Source: Haplosporangium gracile (taxonomy: Eukaryota > Mortierellomycota > Mortierellomycetes > Mortierellales > Mortierellaceae). Taken from it: a stretch of 25,938 bases of DNA. Below the pieces are notes generated by a model. That model had not been told where the DNA came from and did no database searches. It saw only the letters and a list, made by a program, of their open reading frames with translations. Positions 10,218 to 20,652 of this stretch are shown one piece after another; within the stretch, counting starts at the first letter, position 1, and every line of letters begins with the position of its first letter. Both the position numbers and the translations under genes were made by a program. The stretch lies in contig JAAAUF010000603.1 in NCBI GenBank assembly GCA_015499985.1, positions 1-25,938 of the forward strand, read 5' to 3'.

Positions 10218-10300
10218 GTTGTCCTTCATGTCAAAGGAGTTTGACAATCTACATGACATACATGTTACCTGAATTGTCTGATGATGCTCACATACACATC

Positions 10301-10354
10301 AGGTAATGTGGATAATGTAGGTAATATAGGCAATGTAGGCAATGTAGGCAATGT
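10301..10354. repeat. Nonamer tandem array AGGCAATGT
   Basis: Six 9-base units: AGGTAATGT, GGATAATGT, AGGTAATAT, then three identical AGGCAATGT. A minus-strand frame reads through it as a Leu-Pro-Thr repeat, but there is no sign that it is translated. Confidence 0.9.
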
Positions 10355-11100
10355 GCTAAGGATGATGTGATGGGGGATCGATATTAAAATTAGGACTATC
10401 TGTCTGCTCGAACGACACATCTCAAAGGTGAGAGTACCAATTACAAGAGCCACTACAGGGGTAACCAGACTGGCAACTAGACTAAGGTATATAACCACTC
10501 TACCAAGGTTGATTGCATACATAGAATGTCCTAGTCTGCTTCCACTAGCACTGTACCTTAATGGTGTCACTCACACCTTCCTGTTGTGTACACCGTAGGT
10601 TATTCACGAACCCGACTCTATCTTTGTCCTATTGCTCTGTATCCCTACACCTATGCAATCAGGCCAACCATAATGCGTGTGTCTGTGGATTATGAGGAAG
10701 GATCTGATCAAGGTTACATCTTGGCCTGACCTCTTCTGCGACTGTGGTGTGTTCTGTTCGTTCAAACAACAATTCTTCCAATAGCCCCATGTTTTATGTT
10801 CTGGCACGAACAATATTTCGACTCCTGAAATCGTTGTTCTTGTTTGTAAATGCAGCCCAATTCAATCGAACCCACAGTTCATCGGGACAAAACAATCTCA
10901 CAGACAAGACACAAACAAAAAAAAGAGAGAACTGCTGACTTTTTCCTGTATTAGGCACAGCCCTTGACAGAAGAAGTTAAAAAAAAAAAACATTAGTCGA
11001 AACATGATCCTCTTTCCGTCCTTTTGGACAGGGTCCCCACTCCTTGCATATCCGTCCTCAATACCCCCTCGGTGTAAAACAAGGATATAGGAGACAGGGG
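10355..11100. other. Unassigned intergenic sequence, possible old mobile-element remnant
   Basis: Sequence at about 10400-10750 is less repetitive and more balanced in composition than its surroundings. The minus frame ending at 10570 gives a hydrophobic peptide (LGRVVIYLSLVASLVTPVV) with no family I recognise. No terminal repeats, target-site duplication or transposase/RT motifs were found, so a mobile-element origin is a guess. Confidence 0.2.
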
Positions 11101-11395
11101 TGAGGGGAAAGAGAGAGAGAGAGAGAGAGGGTTGGATTGGATGTATTAATGGTCCGATAAAAGAAGGGTGTCCAAACATGCAAAGAGGAAAGAGAGAGAG
11201 GAAGAGAGAGACGAAAGGGGCTGAAGTGGGATGCAATGATCCGATAAAAGAGGGCCTTGATTGCTTTAACACTCAAAGAGGAACTGAGATGCAATAATGG
11301 CCCGATAAAAGTCGGTCTTTACACACACAAAGTGGAAAGAGAGAGACAAGCGGGACTGGATTAGAATGTAATGACCCGATAAAAAAGAGTAAAAG
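11101..11395. repeat. Degenerate 61-87 bp repeat array with four CCGATAAAA boxes
   Basis: Four diverged units share a purine-rich GAAAGAGAGAG segment, a GGATTGGATGTAATGA-like segment and an exact CCGATAAAA at 11154, 11241, 11302 and 11376 (spacings 87, 61 and 74). GATAA is the core recognised by fungal GATA zinc-finger factors. The array is about 2 kb upstream of the allantoicase/lyase start. Confidence 0.8.
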
Positions 11396-11908
11396 TCCCC
11401 TTCCTCCTTGACGTTCATGCGCATTATTCTGTTCGATTGTGTTAACTAAATCAGCCCAGGGTATAAATGACCTCCAATCTCATTTGTGTAAAATGGCGGC
11501 ACGGTATTTAAGTAACGGGAGATTACATGCATGTGGGCGTTGGCGAATGGGCGCTGTTGGCTGGGAAATAGGAAAGAGCCGATGAAACTCACCGTCGAAA
11601 AAAAGGACCGTGTGGAGCCCTGCAATGTCCTACATAAGAGGGTTCAACTTATTGTCATCTAACCCCTAGTTTCATCTTTTGTGCCTTTTTTCACGGGGCC
11701 GCCCACTTAGTACGCCGCTCAATTCTCATACACACCATTGAAGAATAAGATAAGGGGTAAGGAGTATGGCATCGTTGTAAATGATGCCATGGTCCATAGG
11801 AAACGCAAACGCAAGCAAACATACAGACACATAGGAGGGAGATGGTTTGAAGGACAAGAAAAAAGAAACTGTAAATGAAGATCAGATATGAGATCTATCT
11901 TATGCGAT

Positions 11909-11920
11909 GATAAGCAACCT
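11909..11920. promoter_or_regulatory. Possible GATA-factor site, GATAAGCAACCT copy 1
   Basis: GATAAG is a standard GATA-factor core. The full 12-mer recurs exactly at 12841-12852. Confidence 0.25.
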
Positions 11921-12840
11921 AGGGGGCCCTTGCTTTTCTATCATCTTCAGTTGGTAGAGCATTGGCACTTTGCAGGCGTAATCAACACTGAGGCGGAGCA
12001 AGAGTGGGCATTCACCTTTTTTTGAGCTATTGACAGCAGTAGCAATCTACGTAGTAGTGAAGAGGAGATGGATAATAGTGCATTAGCCCTCTTTGCCAGC
12101 TTTCCGAAGTGTGCCCACGGGCAACAAAAAAGTAAAGAAGGATTATGGTTTATTAGGGACGATGTGGGGCGGGCGGAACGGGCAAAGGCGGAAAACGTCA
12201 AAAAAATAAAAAATCGTTGTACCCTTTGGTTCACCGAGTCATCTTTTTTTTTTGTTGTCTAGCCTTAGCCTTGCTCGCTCTGTTTTTCCAACATCAGGTC
12301 ATTGCGCACTTCTCTTAGAAGGTGCTGAACAAATGGAGAAGGATGGAGGAAAAAAAGACAAGAGCGAGAAAAGGTGGCCTGACCCTTTGTATAAAAAGCC
12401 CCAAATAGCTCCTCGACCGTCTGTCTGTTTGATAATCTTGCGAGGGTGTCTTTTTGTTGGGCTGGACCCCACCAGCTCGCAATGATACGACCGAAATGCA
12501 ACATGGATCGTGCGTGCGTGCGGGTTTAAGGCAGTCAGAAATCCATTTTTAAACTCTTGTACCAAGTTGCTCCTATTCCACCCATTTTTGTTGGCCATTG
12601 CTCCTACTTTTTCCATGATGGGTCGACTTGCACCCCTTCTAGCCTATGACCACTTTGTGTCAATGACAGCCCACGACTGGTGCACTAGTATCCTCTCATC
12701 CCATTGTTGGGCCAATGGCGCCATGTATGGAACACACGCTTGACAAATTCTCTTTTTTACACAAGTCTACTACAGGCACTTCTTTGGTGGGCGAAATGAG
12801 GCATTCCCAAGCGACCCTTTACGAACCCTATAGAGGAGAA

Positions 12841-12852
12841 GATAAGCAACCT
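12841..12852. promoter_or_regulatory. Possible GATA-factor site, GATAAGCAACCT copy 2
   Basis: Identical to 11909-11920 and 550 bases before the allantoicase/lyase start, within promoter range. Confidence 0.35.
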
Positions 12853-13160
12853 TTTCTCCGAGGTGACGCCTGCAGACACCAAGGACTTAATTGTAAAATG
12901 AATGTGGCCAAAGTCAATTAAAAAAAGCAAAAAGAGCGGGCTAATGTTCAGCTCCACCTCTTTTTTTGCGGGCCAAGTTTCCATTATATACTATTTTCCT
13001 CTTTGGAGCTCGTTGTTGCCATTCAAAGACCCACCTTTCTCGCCTTGCCTTTGTTCTGGCCCACCTTCCTTCCGAACTCGAATGTCCTTGAGCCAAAAAA
13101 CTTCTGTTGCCGATCTTTCTTACTTTGTCCCCATTGCTCAAAAGTGGAGCCATTCGTATC

Positions 13161-13167
13161 TATAAAA
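13161..13167 (+). promoter_or_regulatory. TATA box of the allantoicase/ureidoglycolate lyase gene
   Basis: TATAAAA lies 224 bases before the ATG at 13391. It is followed by pyrimidine-rich sequence typical of fungal leaders. Confidence 0.5.
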
Positions 13168-13390
13168 GCACCACTCCTTCTCTTTCCTTTTTTCTTTTTT
13201 CTGTTCCTTACTCCTTTCACCGGAATAACCAAGCCAAAAAAAACACAACCTTGAACCTCTTGCATTAGAGTGTGCGTGCCTTTTTTTGTTCTCAATCCCA
13301 CTTTCATACCCTTCACTTCCTTCCCCGTCCCTTACCCCCAAGCACGGTCTGCACCCACCCACCCGAAAAGAAATTCGAACACTGCCCGGA

Positions 13391-15698
13391 ATGTCTCCAG
13401 CTACCACCACTATCGCCACCACCCTCGCCTCGGATGTCTCATCCATCACCTCCTCAACTGTCGCTGCCGTCAAGGCTGCTGTTGCCGATGCTGTTGCCAC
13501 CCCTGCCTCAGCCATTGCCTATCAGACTCTTGAGGTTGCCGATCTCGCTACGGCCTTTGCCGACTATGTTGGTATGTGTGACTGACACGCTTCATTTTTA
13601 GTATCATTGCTTTAACAAACAATTTACTGACGCTGCTAATATGCACAACACTAGACCTGGCGGTCAAGACCCGCGGCGGCAAGGTGTTGGCAACCTCAGA
13701 CGAGTGGTTTGCAGAGTCCCACAACCTTTTGACGGCCGCGGCCCCCATCTCGCGTAAGGGCCATTTTACGCCCAAAGGTGCATGGTTCGATGGCTGGGAG
13801 ACCCGCCGCCACGGTCCTGATTTTGACTGGTATGTGTTCCTTTTTTTGTTCTTGTCAACTTTGTCCCTCCACATGATTGTGAATAATGTTTGTACATACA
13901 ATTCAATGCAGAATAAGACACTCACCGTTTCCCATCTCATGTCATTCATCCGAATCTATCACATAGGTGCGTGATCCAGCTGGGTTACCCTGGCACGGTT
14001 GCAGGTTTCGAGGTTGACACGGCTTTCTTTACGGGAAACCACTCCCCCCTTGTCTCTGTGGAGGGTTTCGTGGCCAGCCCCTCCGCCACGGTGGCTACAG
14101 GTCCCGAGGATGTTAAGAATGGTAAAAGTGGTGTTGCTGTCAATGGCGCCACCTCTGATCAAAGTTCCACCGTTGCTGTTGTTTCTGGTGCCGCCGCTGC
14201 TCCCCTCGCCACCGTCGTCCCCGACACGGCCGAGGGATGGGAACAGGTCCAGTGGATCCCTATCCTCCCCAAGGTGGCCTTGAACCCTGACTCTCGTCAC
14301 GGGTTCAAGTTGGAGGTCCCCACCACTCAATTCTTCACCCACATTCGCTTCAGAATGTTCCCCGATGGTGGAGTCGCCCGTCTGAGGGTCTATGGAAAGG
14401 TCCACCAGGTCCTTCCCGAGGATAAGGCTGATGTTTTTGATCTGGCTGCTGTTGGAGCGGGTGCTCGTGTTGAGGCCTTCTCTGATGCCCATTTCGGTCA
14501 TCCCTCTAATCTTTTGCTCCCTGGACGCGGTCATGACATGTCGGACGGTTGGGAGACCAAGCGTTCTCGCGCTCCCGGTCACGTTGACTGGTCCCTCATT
14601 AAGTACGTCTTTTTCTTACTTGTTGTCGTTGTTGTATGAGTTAACTATCAACCTGGGAAAACTATTTCGAGTTCATATTCTAACTGTTTCTTCACTTTAT
14701 GAACGATTAGGTTGGGCGTTGCTGGACACCCTACTTTGATCGAAATCGACACTGCTCACTACATGGGCAACCCTCCCAAGTCAGTCACCCTGCTCGGATA
14801 CTCTGCCGAGGACACCCTTCAGGAGAAGCCCATCGCCCTCTTGAGCGAGGCTCCTGTCAAGCCTCATCGCCAGCACTTCTTCGAGATTCCCTCCGAGGTG
14901 AGCTCGGGTCCTGCTATTGCGTCGGTCAAGGTCGTGATGATCCCCGATGGCGGTATCAAGCGTGTTCGCGTCTTTGGATCCCAGTCCTGGCCCGCAAATA
15001 CCATCCCCGTCAACTCCTCCATTGGTCAGCGCCAACCCCTCCCTGACGAGGATACCTGGAACTTGTTGACCATCGAGGCCGAGCCCATCACCAAGGAGGC
15101 TTTTGCCCCTTGGGGTCAGGTTATCGAGGTCCCTACCTATGACCCCAACTCGATCAAGGTTAACCAGGGCACTGCTCAAAAGTTCTCCCACATTGGTCAC
15201 TTCTCCAACTTGCGGTCCTACGCCTTGGACGACGAGCTCATCGCCGCCAATGGAAACAAGTCCCTCGACAAGATCTGCCCCTCGGATCACAAGCCTGCAA
15301 CTGCCAACATTGCCATCTTCCAGTGCTACAAGCCAGTCGAGACCAAAGACATTGGCGTCCGCCTGTTGGAGCGTCATGCCTACTCTTCGCAGATGTTTGT
15401 TCCCATGGGCGGAGATGGCAACGGTGGATTTGTCGTGGTTGTAGCCAAGGACCGTACCTCGGACGGTAACCCTGACCTATCGACCCTTAAGGCCTTCACG
15501 GTCGCCAACAGCCAGGGCATCAACTACAAGCCCAATGTCTGGCACCACCCCATGATTGTCACCGGACACCCTGTGACCTTTTTGACGATTACTCATGAAT
15601 CGGGTGTGGGCCGCGATGACTGTGAGGAGTACTGGTTCAAGAAGGAGGCCGCTGCTGTCGGAAACCAAGACGGTATTGCTGCTGTAGTGCGCATTTAA
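13391..15698 (+). CDS. Bifunctional allantoicase / ureidoglycolate lyase fusion (659 aa)
   Basis: Predicted to hydrolyse allantoate to ureidoglycolate and urea, then cleave ureidoglycolate to glyoxylate and urea (yeast DAL2 and DAL3 functions). Exons 13391-13571, 13655-13829, 13967-14602 and 14711-15698; intron phases 1, 2, 2. Two allantoicase repeats: about residues 55-263 (GGKVLATSDEWFAE, FDGWETRRHGPDFDWCVIQLG, RVYGKV) and about 272-420 (DMSDGWETKR, DWSLIKLGVAGHP, RVFG). From about 447 to the end is an AllA/Dal3-type lyase: FAPWGQVIEVP, ERHAYSSQMFVPMGG, KPNVWHHPMIVTGHP. Residues 1-50 are an Ala/Thr/Val-rich extension, and residues 154-208 are a low-complexity insert within repeat 1. No peroxisomal SKL-type terminus is seen (ends VVRI). 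The domains lie in one continuous exon, so the fusion does not depend on a doubtful splice. The gene is alone except for the co-oriented decarboxylase downstream; TATA at 13161 and GATA sites upstream suggest nitrogen control. Confidence 0.93.
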
Positions 15699-15730
15699 AT
15701 TGTCTTTTTAGAAGACAACGCAATGTTGAA

Positions 15731-15736
15731 AATAAA
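15731..15736 (+). terminator. Polyadenylation signal of the allantoicase/lyase gene
   Basis: AATAAA lies 33 bases after the stop codon. Confidence 0.55.
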
Positions 15737-16489
15737 AACATAAAGATACCCGATACACCCTTTCTATCTTGTCCTTCCTAACCATGACAAATGATTTATC
15801 TAGAGGCGGTGACGAACCAAGGATAAGAGAGGTATGGATGCAAACAAGTGATGCCAGCTGTATGTGTGTGTATGATCGTGTACATTGAAGAGCGATTCTT
15901 AGCACTGTCGCCTTTGGATGGGTTTTATGAGATGCCATGGTGAGGAAAGGAAGGTGAGAGAGAACAAAAGAAAGAAGGAAGGAGGACAGAAACGAGGAGT
16001 GCGACGCACACGACCTGTGCCGTCTGTGGAACTCCCGCTATGCTAGCTGAAAAGAGGAGATTGGTGGCGCAGAAGGAATGGTGATCGCATGTGCTTTATC
16101 GTCAGAGAGATAAATCCCAGCCGTCTATTCGTCTCCGCCCGGAGGTTGCCCAATGACAGAAGACAATAAAAAACGATCGTTTTGTTTTGGGGTGGACTGA
16201 GAAAAGAGAAGAGACACCGAAGCAGAAAACGAAGAGGGAAACACACACACAGCCAGGGCATCAAACCTAGCTACTCGCACTCACTCACTCACTCACTCAC
16301 TCACACTCACACTTGCACCTGCCGGTTCCTTTTTTTATCTCCTCCATCACCGTCGGTTGCTTCGCTTTCTTCTTCTCTCTTTCCTCTCTTGTTCAACAAC
16401 AAGCTCCAATACCCCTGCCTTCTGGCTCAGCCTGTCCCAACCAATTGCAGGAACATCACACCAGACAACAACAACATCAACTACTCGCC
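15737..16489. other. Intergenic region and promoter of the decarboxylase
   Basis: About 750 bases without a supported gene. The left part is mixed sequence. The right part is a (CACT)n repeat followed by CT- and CAA-rich sequence ending at the ATG, as expected of a fungal promoter and leader. Confidence 0.5.
16279..16310. repeat. (CACT)n microsatellite
   Basis: Seven or so near-perfect CACT units, about 180 bases before the decarboxylase start. Confidence 0.85.
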
Positions 16490-19355
16490 ATGACCACAAC
16501 AGACCTCTGCCAAGATGCACAAGAACTCGACCTGCTCATCACCAGAATGAAGGATCTCCTCGTCCAATGTAAGCACTCCCACTCATCTCACTGTTCTGCG
16601 CCCCTTCTCTTTCTTTGCTTCTTCCCCCATGTTTTCCGCTGTTGTGTTCAATAATTTCCTCTTTTTTATTTCGGCTGACTCACGATGTGTATTACTTTAA
16701 TTGTTTTCATTTTTTTTATGCCCTTGTTCGCTGCACATGGGGGCTCTCCTTTTGGCCGATCCGACTAACAAAAAAAAATCGAATGTTCATCCTCCTTCCT
16801 CCTTTTTTGAAATCGGATCGGAATGGTTCGATAGATATGGACGAGAGCAGGCAGCCCCAGGGTCGTCTGGTCGATTACAAGGAGCCGCACGAGCTGGAGC
16901 AGATCATGGACTTTTCCCTGCCGGACTCTGGAGTTGGACCTGAAGGTAAACTTCGCCTTGTTTGTTTTCCCCTCATATGTGGAATTCATGGGCAATTGGA
17001 CCACAAGACAGAGACAGATGGACGCATGCATACATACCTATCGTTTTCAGTCTCGCGGGTAATCGAGTACAATGACAGTGGATGGTGATGATGCACAATC
17101 CATGTGCCTTCTCTTACTTTCTTTCAGTGTCTGTCTGTGTGTAACCGGTCTTTTTTTTTTTTTTTTCAGTTTTACATGCACATGGCACCCCTCTCGGCTG
17201 TTGATTAATCAGTGATCAGTGATCACTGATATGGCCCCTGAATGGTTCGATCGGACCTTGATAATTATTTTGAGACTCACCCTCCCGCCTCACTGATCAA
17301 ACTGATATTTATGTAGGAATCTTTCCAACAATCACCCAGACACTCAGGCACAGCGTCAACACATTCTCGCCCCGCTTCATGGACAAACTCTACGCAGGTT
17401 CCTCTCCCATCGGTGTCCTCTCCGAACTCTTGCTCGCCGGACTCAACGGAAACTCTCACGTCTACCATGTCTCGCCCGTCTTCACCATGATGGAAATCCA
17501 CGTCACCCGCGCCCTCGCCCGTCTCTACGGCTTCACCGGCGAACGCGCCGGAGGACTCTCATCTCCCGGAGGAAGTGCCAGCAACCAATTGGCCATGGTG
17601 ACCGCAAGGAACTCACTCTACCCAGAGATCAAGAAGGATGGATACTTTCCTCGCCCATCGATCCAACAGCAACGAGAGATGGAGGAGCGTGGGTACTCGC
17701 TTGCAGGATTCAACATGTCGACATATGGCAAGCTGATTGCGTTCACTAGCAGCGCAGGACACTATTCTTTGCAGAAATCGGGCGTCATTATGGGCTTGGG
17801 CACAGAGAGCATTGTTAACGTCCCCTGTGATTCCTATGGATCCATGATCCCCTCCGAACTTGGTAAGCGTCTTTTGTACAGAAAAAGTCAAAGCGCACCA
17901 ATGGTGCACTTCAAGGAAACGATCGCGTCAGTTTTTTATCTGCCATTTGATTCCAGCTCACCAAACTACTCCGTCTGTCCATCCACTCACACTTCTTCTT
18001 TACTCTTTCAACATTGCTTTTCTTCACTTTTTCAACTGTAGAGCGATTGATTCAGGAACACATTGCTTTGGGACACACACCATTTTTCATCAATGCGACA
18101 GCAGGAACAACCGTCTTGGGAGCATTTGATCCCATCCGTCCTTGTGGTGAGATTGCTCAAAAGTACAACTGCTGGTTTCATGTTGACGGTTCCTGGGGAG
18201 GAGCCGTCATTTTTGTTCCCGAGCTTGCCAAGTCTCTCCTCGACGGCACTGAACTCGTAAGTCGTTTTGAATGTCGTATATGTCTTGCATAGTCGTTGCT
18301 GGCGTTTGTCGTGATGAAGTTTCTGACGCCTAGTTGCGTTATTTATCTGAACACGTAATTAACACATTTAGGCACAATCGATTACAGTGAACCCTCACAA
18401 GATGTTGCAGACATCTCTTCAGTGCTCGCTCCTACTGGTCCCCGACTCTTCCATCTTCCCACGTGCAAATGCCCTGAAGGCCAACTACTTGTTTCACGGA
18501 CAGAATCACGACTTGGGCGACGGCACGCTCGGATGTGGACGGCGCTCGGATGCAGTCAAGTTGTTCTTGGGCTGGAAATACTATGGTCGTCTTGGATATC
18601 AAGCAAGGATCGAAAAGTCGTTGTCGAACGTGACGCGGTTTGGAGAGTTGTTGGCTCAGGATAACTTTAGAGACAACAGGATCCAGATGCTGAGATTGAG
18701 TTGCGATCACGAAGATGCGGTCCATCGTCGGGAAGTGGAGGAGGAGGGTAAGCGGGACAAGACTCTCCCCAGTCTGTTGCAGATCTGTTTCTGGTACCGT
18801 CCCCGTAACAGCCGGTTGATTGACTGGAGAGGCACCGAGAGAGTGTGGAGGGATTCTGAAGAAATATCTGCCCAGGAGCCTGCTTCCCGTCTCCCGTCAA
18901 CAGCTGCTACCCCACTGATTGAGTCGCGACCCTATTCCACAGGAAACGCAGACGTCACGTCGGCAACGCCCCCAAGTGTCTCTCCCAACTCTTCGACTAC
19001 CTCTCTGGAATCGTACGAGTCCACCTCTACCGCTTCATCCATTTCTCCCTCGACGACGACGTCCCTCAAAAAAGCTGCGGATCATGGAGCCATCCTTACA
19101 GACCTGCAGGAACGTCAACAGGCCAAGGAGTGGATGGAACAAGTGACAAAGTTGGTTCACGCTCGGATCCGTAGCCGTGGTGGGTTCATGATTGACTATG
19201 CTCCCTTGGGTCCTTACTTGCCATTGTTCTTCAGGGTGGTGCTGAACCCTCCTACGATTCGGGAGATTGACTTGACCATGTTGGTGGACGAGATCTTGGA
19301 GTGTGGAGACATCATCGAGTCCCAGCTGGACACTCCTGCCTGCTGCCAAGTTTGA
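16490..19355 (+). CDS. PLP-dependent group II decarboxylase (glutamate/cysteine-sulfinate type, 618 aa)
   Basis: Decarboxylates an acidic amino acid (glutamate, cysteine sulfinate or aspartate); the sequence alone does not settle which. Exons 16490-16568, 16835-16945, 17317-17862, 18042-18256, 18372-19355, with intron phases 1, 1, 1, 0. Motifs follow the GAD/CSAD order: RLVDYKEPHEL (about 36), SPGGSASNQ (120-128), NATAGTTVLGAFDP (237-250), HVDGSWGG (266-273, with Asp268 expected to hold the PLP ring nitrogen), NPHKM with Lys301 as the PLP Schiff-base lysine, and CGRRSDAVKLFLGWK. Ser in SPGGS is as in animal CSAD rather than GAD (SPGGA). Residues about 454-526 are a Ser/Thr/Pro-rich insert, splitting ICFWYRPR from RGGFMIDYAPLGPYLPLFFRVVLNPP; the family is usually near 500 residues, and the insert explains the excess. 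Probably cytosolic, with no signal peptide. Start context CTCGCCATGA is good. The first two introns (266 and 371 bases) are long for this window. Confidence 0.92.
17215..17230. repeat. 16-bp perfect palindrome in decarboxylase intron 2
   Basis: ATCAGTGATCACTGAT equals its own reverse complement and overlaps a second partial copy of TCAGTGATCAGTG just to the left. It lies about 90 bases before the 3' splice site. Confidence 0.9.
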
Positions 19356-19374
19356 AAGATTTGGAGATATACCG

Positions 19375-19380
19375 AATAAA
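19375..19380 (+). terminator. Polyadenylation signal of the decarboxylase
   Basis: AATAAA lies 20 bases after the stop codon. Confidence 0.5.
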
Positions 19381-20620
19381 TAGACGCCACTAATATTGCG
19401 ATGATTAAGGGGAAGAATTATGTTGACTTTGTCCATCTGGTCCAAATTTGTCCATTTTTGTCTATTTTTTGTAAACCGGCGATGTTTTTGAGTTTGCTTT
19501 ACTTCACTCCTCACTTTTCTTTTGTGCTCTGAAAGAGGTTCTGCCGGACAGGCATACAGACAGACAGAGCCAAGTTTGTGGTGTGAGGCATTTTCTGCTT
19601 CTTCCTCTTTACAATGCTGATTAATGTAAGGTCTTTGAAGGCTTGGCGAGGGTGCAGTAGGAACCTTTTTGGACACTACTTGCCTTACACGTCCACAAAA
19701 TGACAAAATGCTTAATTACCTTGGTAGTAGTTGCTGGATCCTAGGATCCTCGTAAGTATGTGGATGTCTGATCTTTATTGGGGGAGAGTTGGTGGTGTGG
19801 GAAGGCGGTCTAGCGGGAGCGATCGAGTTACTACGACGTCCTGTTGAGTGCATTTCCATCCCCTGAAATTGATCGTCCTCGAAATTACTGTTGTTGTGAA
19901 CAAGTAGCGGTATCCAAAAAAAATGACAACGCACCAATCCTCCATTCGATAGAACGCTGTCCTTGCAGTAACGCAGTCTACTTTTTGTCCATCATGTTGA
20001 TCCTGTGTCAAAGAAAAAAAAAAAGTCCTTGCAACTCGTATCCTTGTGATGTTCTGAGTCTCCCCCGTTCGCTGCGTTTTCTTCAGCGTCAAAATAGGCG
20101 CATGCAGCAGACACACATTCGGTGGGGAAGCGAGGAAGAGGCAATCACTTGACAAGTGACTCAGCATCTTTATCTGTGTCACACTGCGAAGAAGCGGTGA
20201 GAAAAAACAAATTTTGAGAAGTCAAGCAAGCAACAAGAGAGTTTACATAAATTGGGCCCTCCATTGAGTGGGTTGTTGTTGTCGATAAACGAAATGTCAC
20301 CCAATAGTATGACAAGAAAAATCAAACAACAAACGGTGATAAGTCCATCCAGCAACCACAACAAAAACAAAAAAGAGATGTCCCTGGAAGAACATCAAGA
20401 GAGAGAAAAGAAAGAGAGGGTTGTTGCTCGCAAGCGCACGCAAGAAATGTTCATCCTTTCTCTTTGTTGACAGGCACACACTCTTATTTACGTCTTCAAA
20501 AAAGGTGTTTTTTTTGTTCTCTATCTTGTGCGACTTGACGAAAATAACGCTTTGTTGTTTTGGTCCTTTGCCCTGTTCAACACCTTCGTTGATGTCTGTG
20601 AGGGAATTTATTTAGCCACA

Positions 20621-20652
20621 GACAATAACAACAACAACAACAACAACAACAA
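20621..20652. repeat. (AAC)n microsatellite
   Basis: About ten ACA/AAC units with one AAT interruption near the left end. Confidence 0.9.

Larger units (their letters stand above)
11396..13160. other. Long upstream region of the allantoicase gene, no supported gene
   Basis: No coding sequence could be supported on either strand. It contains GATAAG at 11749, GATAAGCAACCT twice (11909 and 12841), an 8-bp hairpin at 11766-11790, and TATA-like stretches near 11461 (GTATAAATG) and 12389 (GTATAAAAAG). Several short frames read as scattered residues without family resemblance. Confidence 0.45.

Noticed and set aside
11101..11395. CRISPR-like interpretation of the spaced repeats
   Set aside because: The repeats are diverged with irregular spacing and purine-rich filler, in a eukaryotic genome; a degenerate minisatellite explains them better.
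11945..11990. tRNA-like A-box stretch TTCAGTTGGTAGAGCATTGG
   Set aside because: It resembles a D-arm, but no B box, T-arm or matching acceptor stem follows, and the D stem has a mismatch. At most a chance match or tRNA-derived remnant.
13959..14582. 207-residue minus-strand ORF
   Set aside because: It lies antisense to conserved allantoicase exon 3; codon bias of the real gene leaves the opposite frame open.
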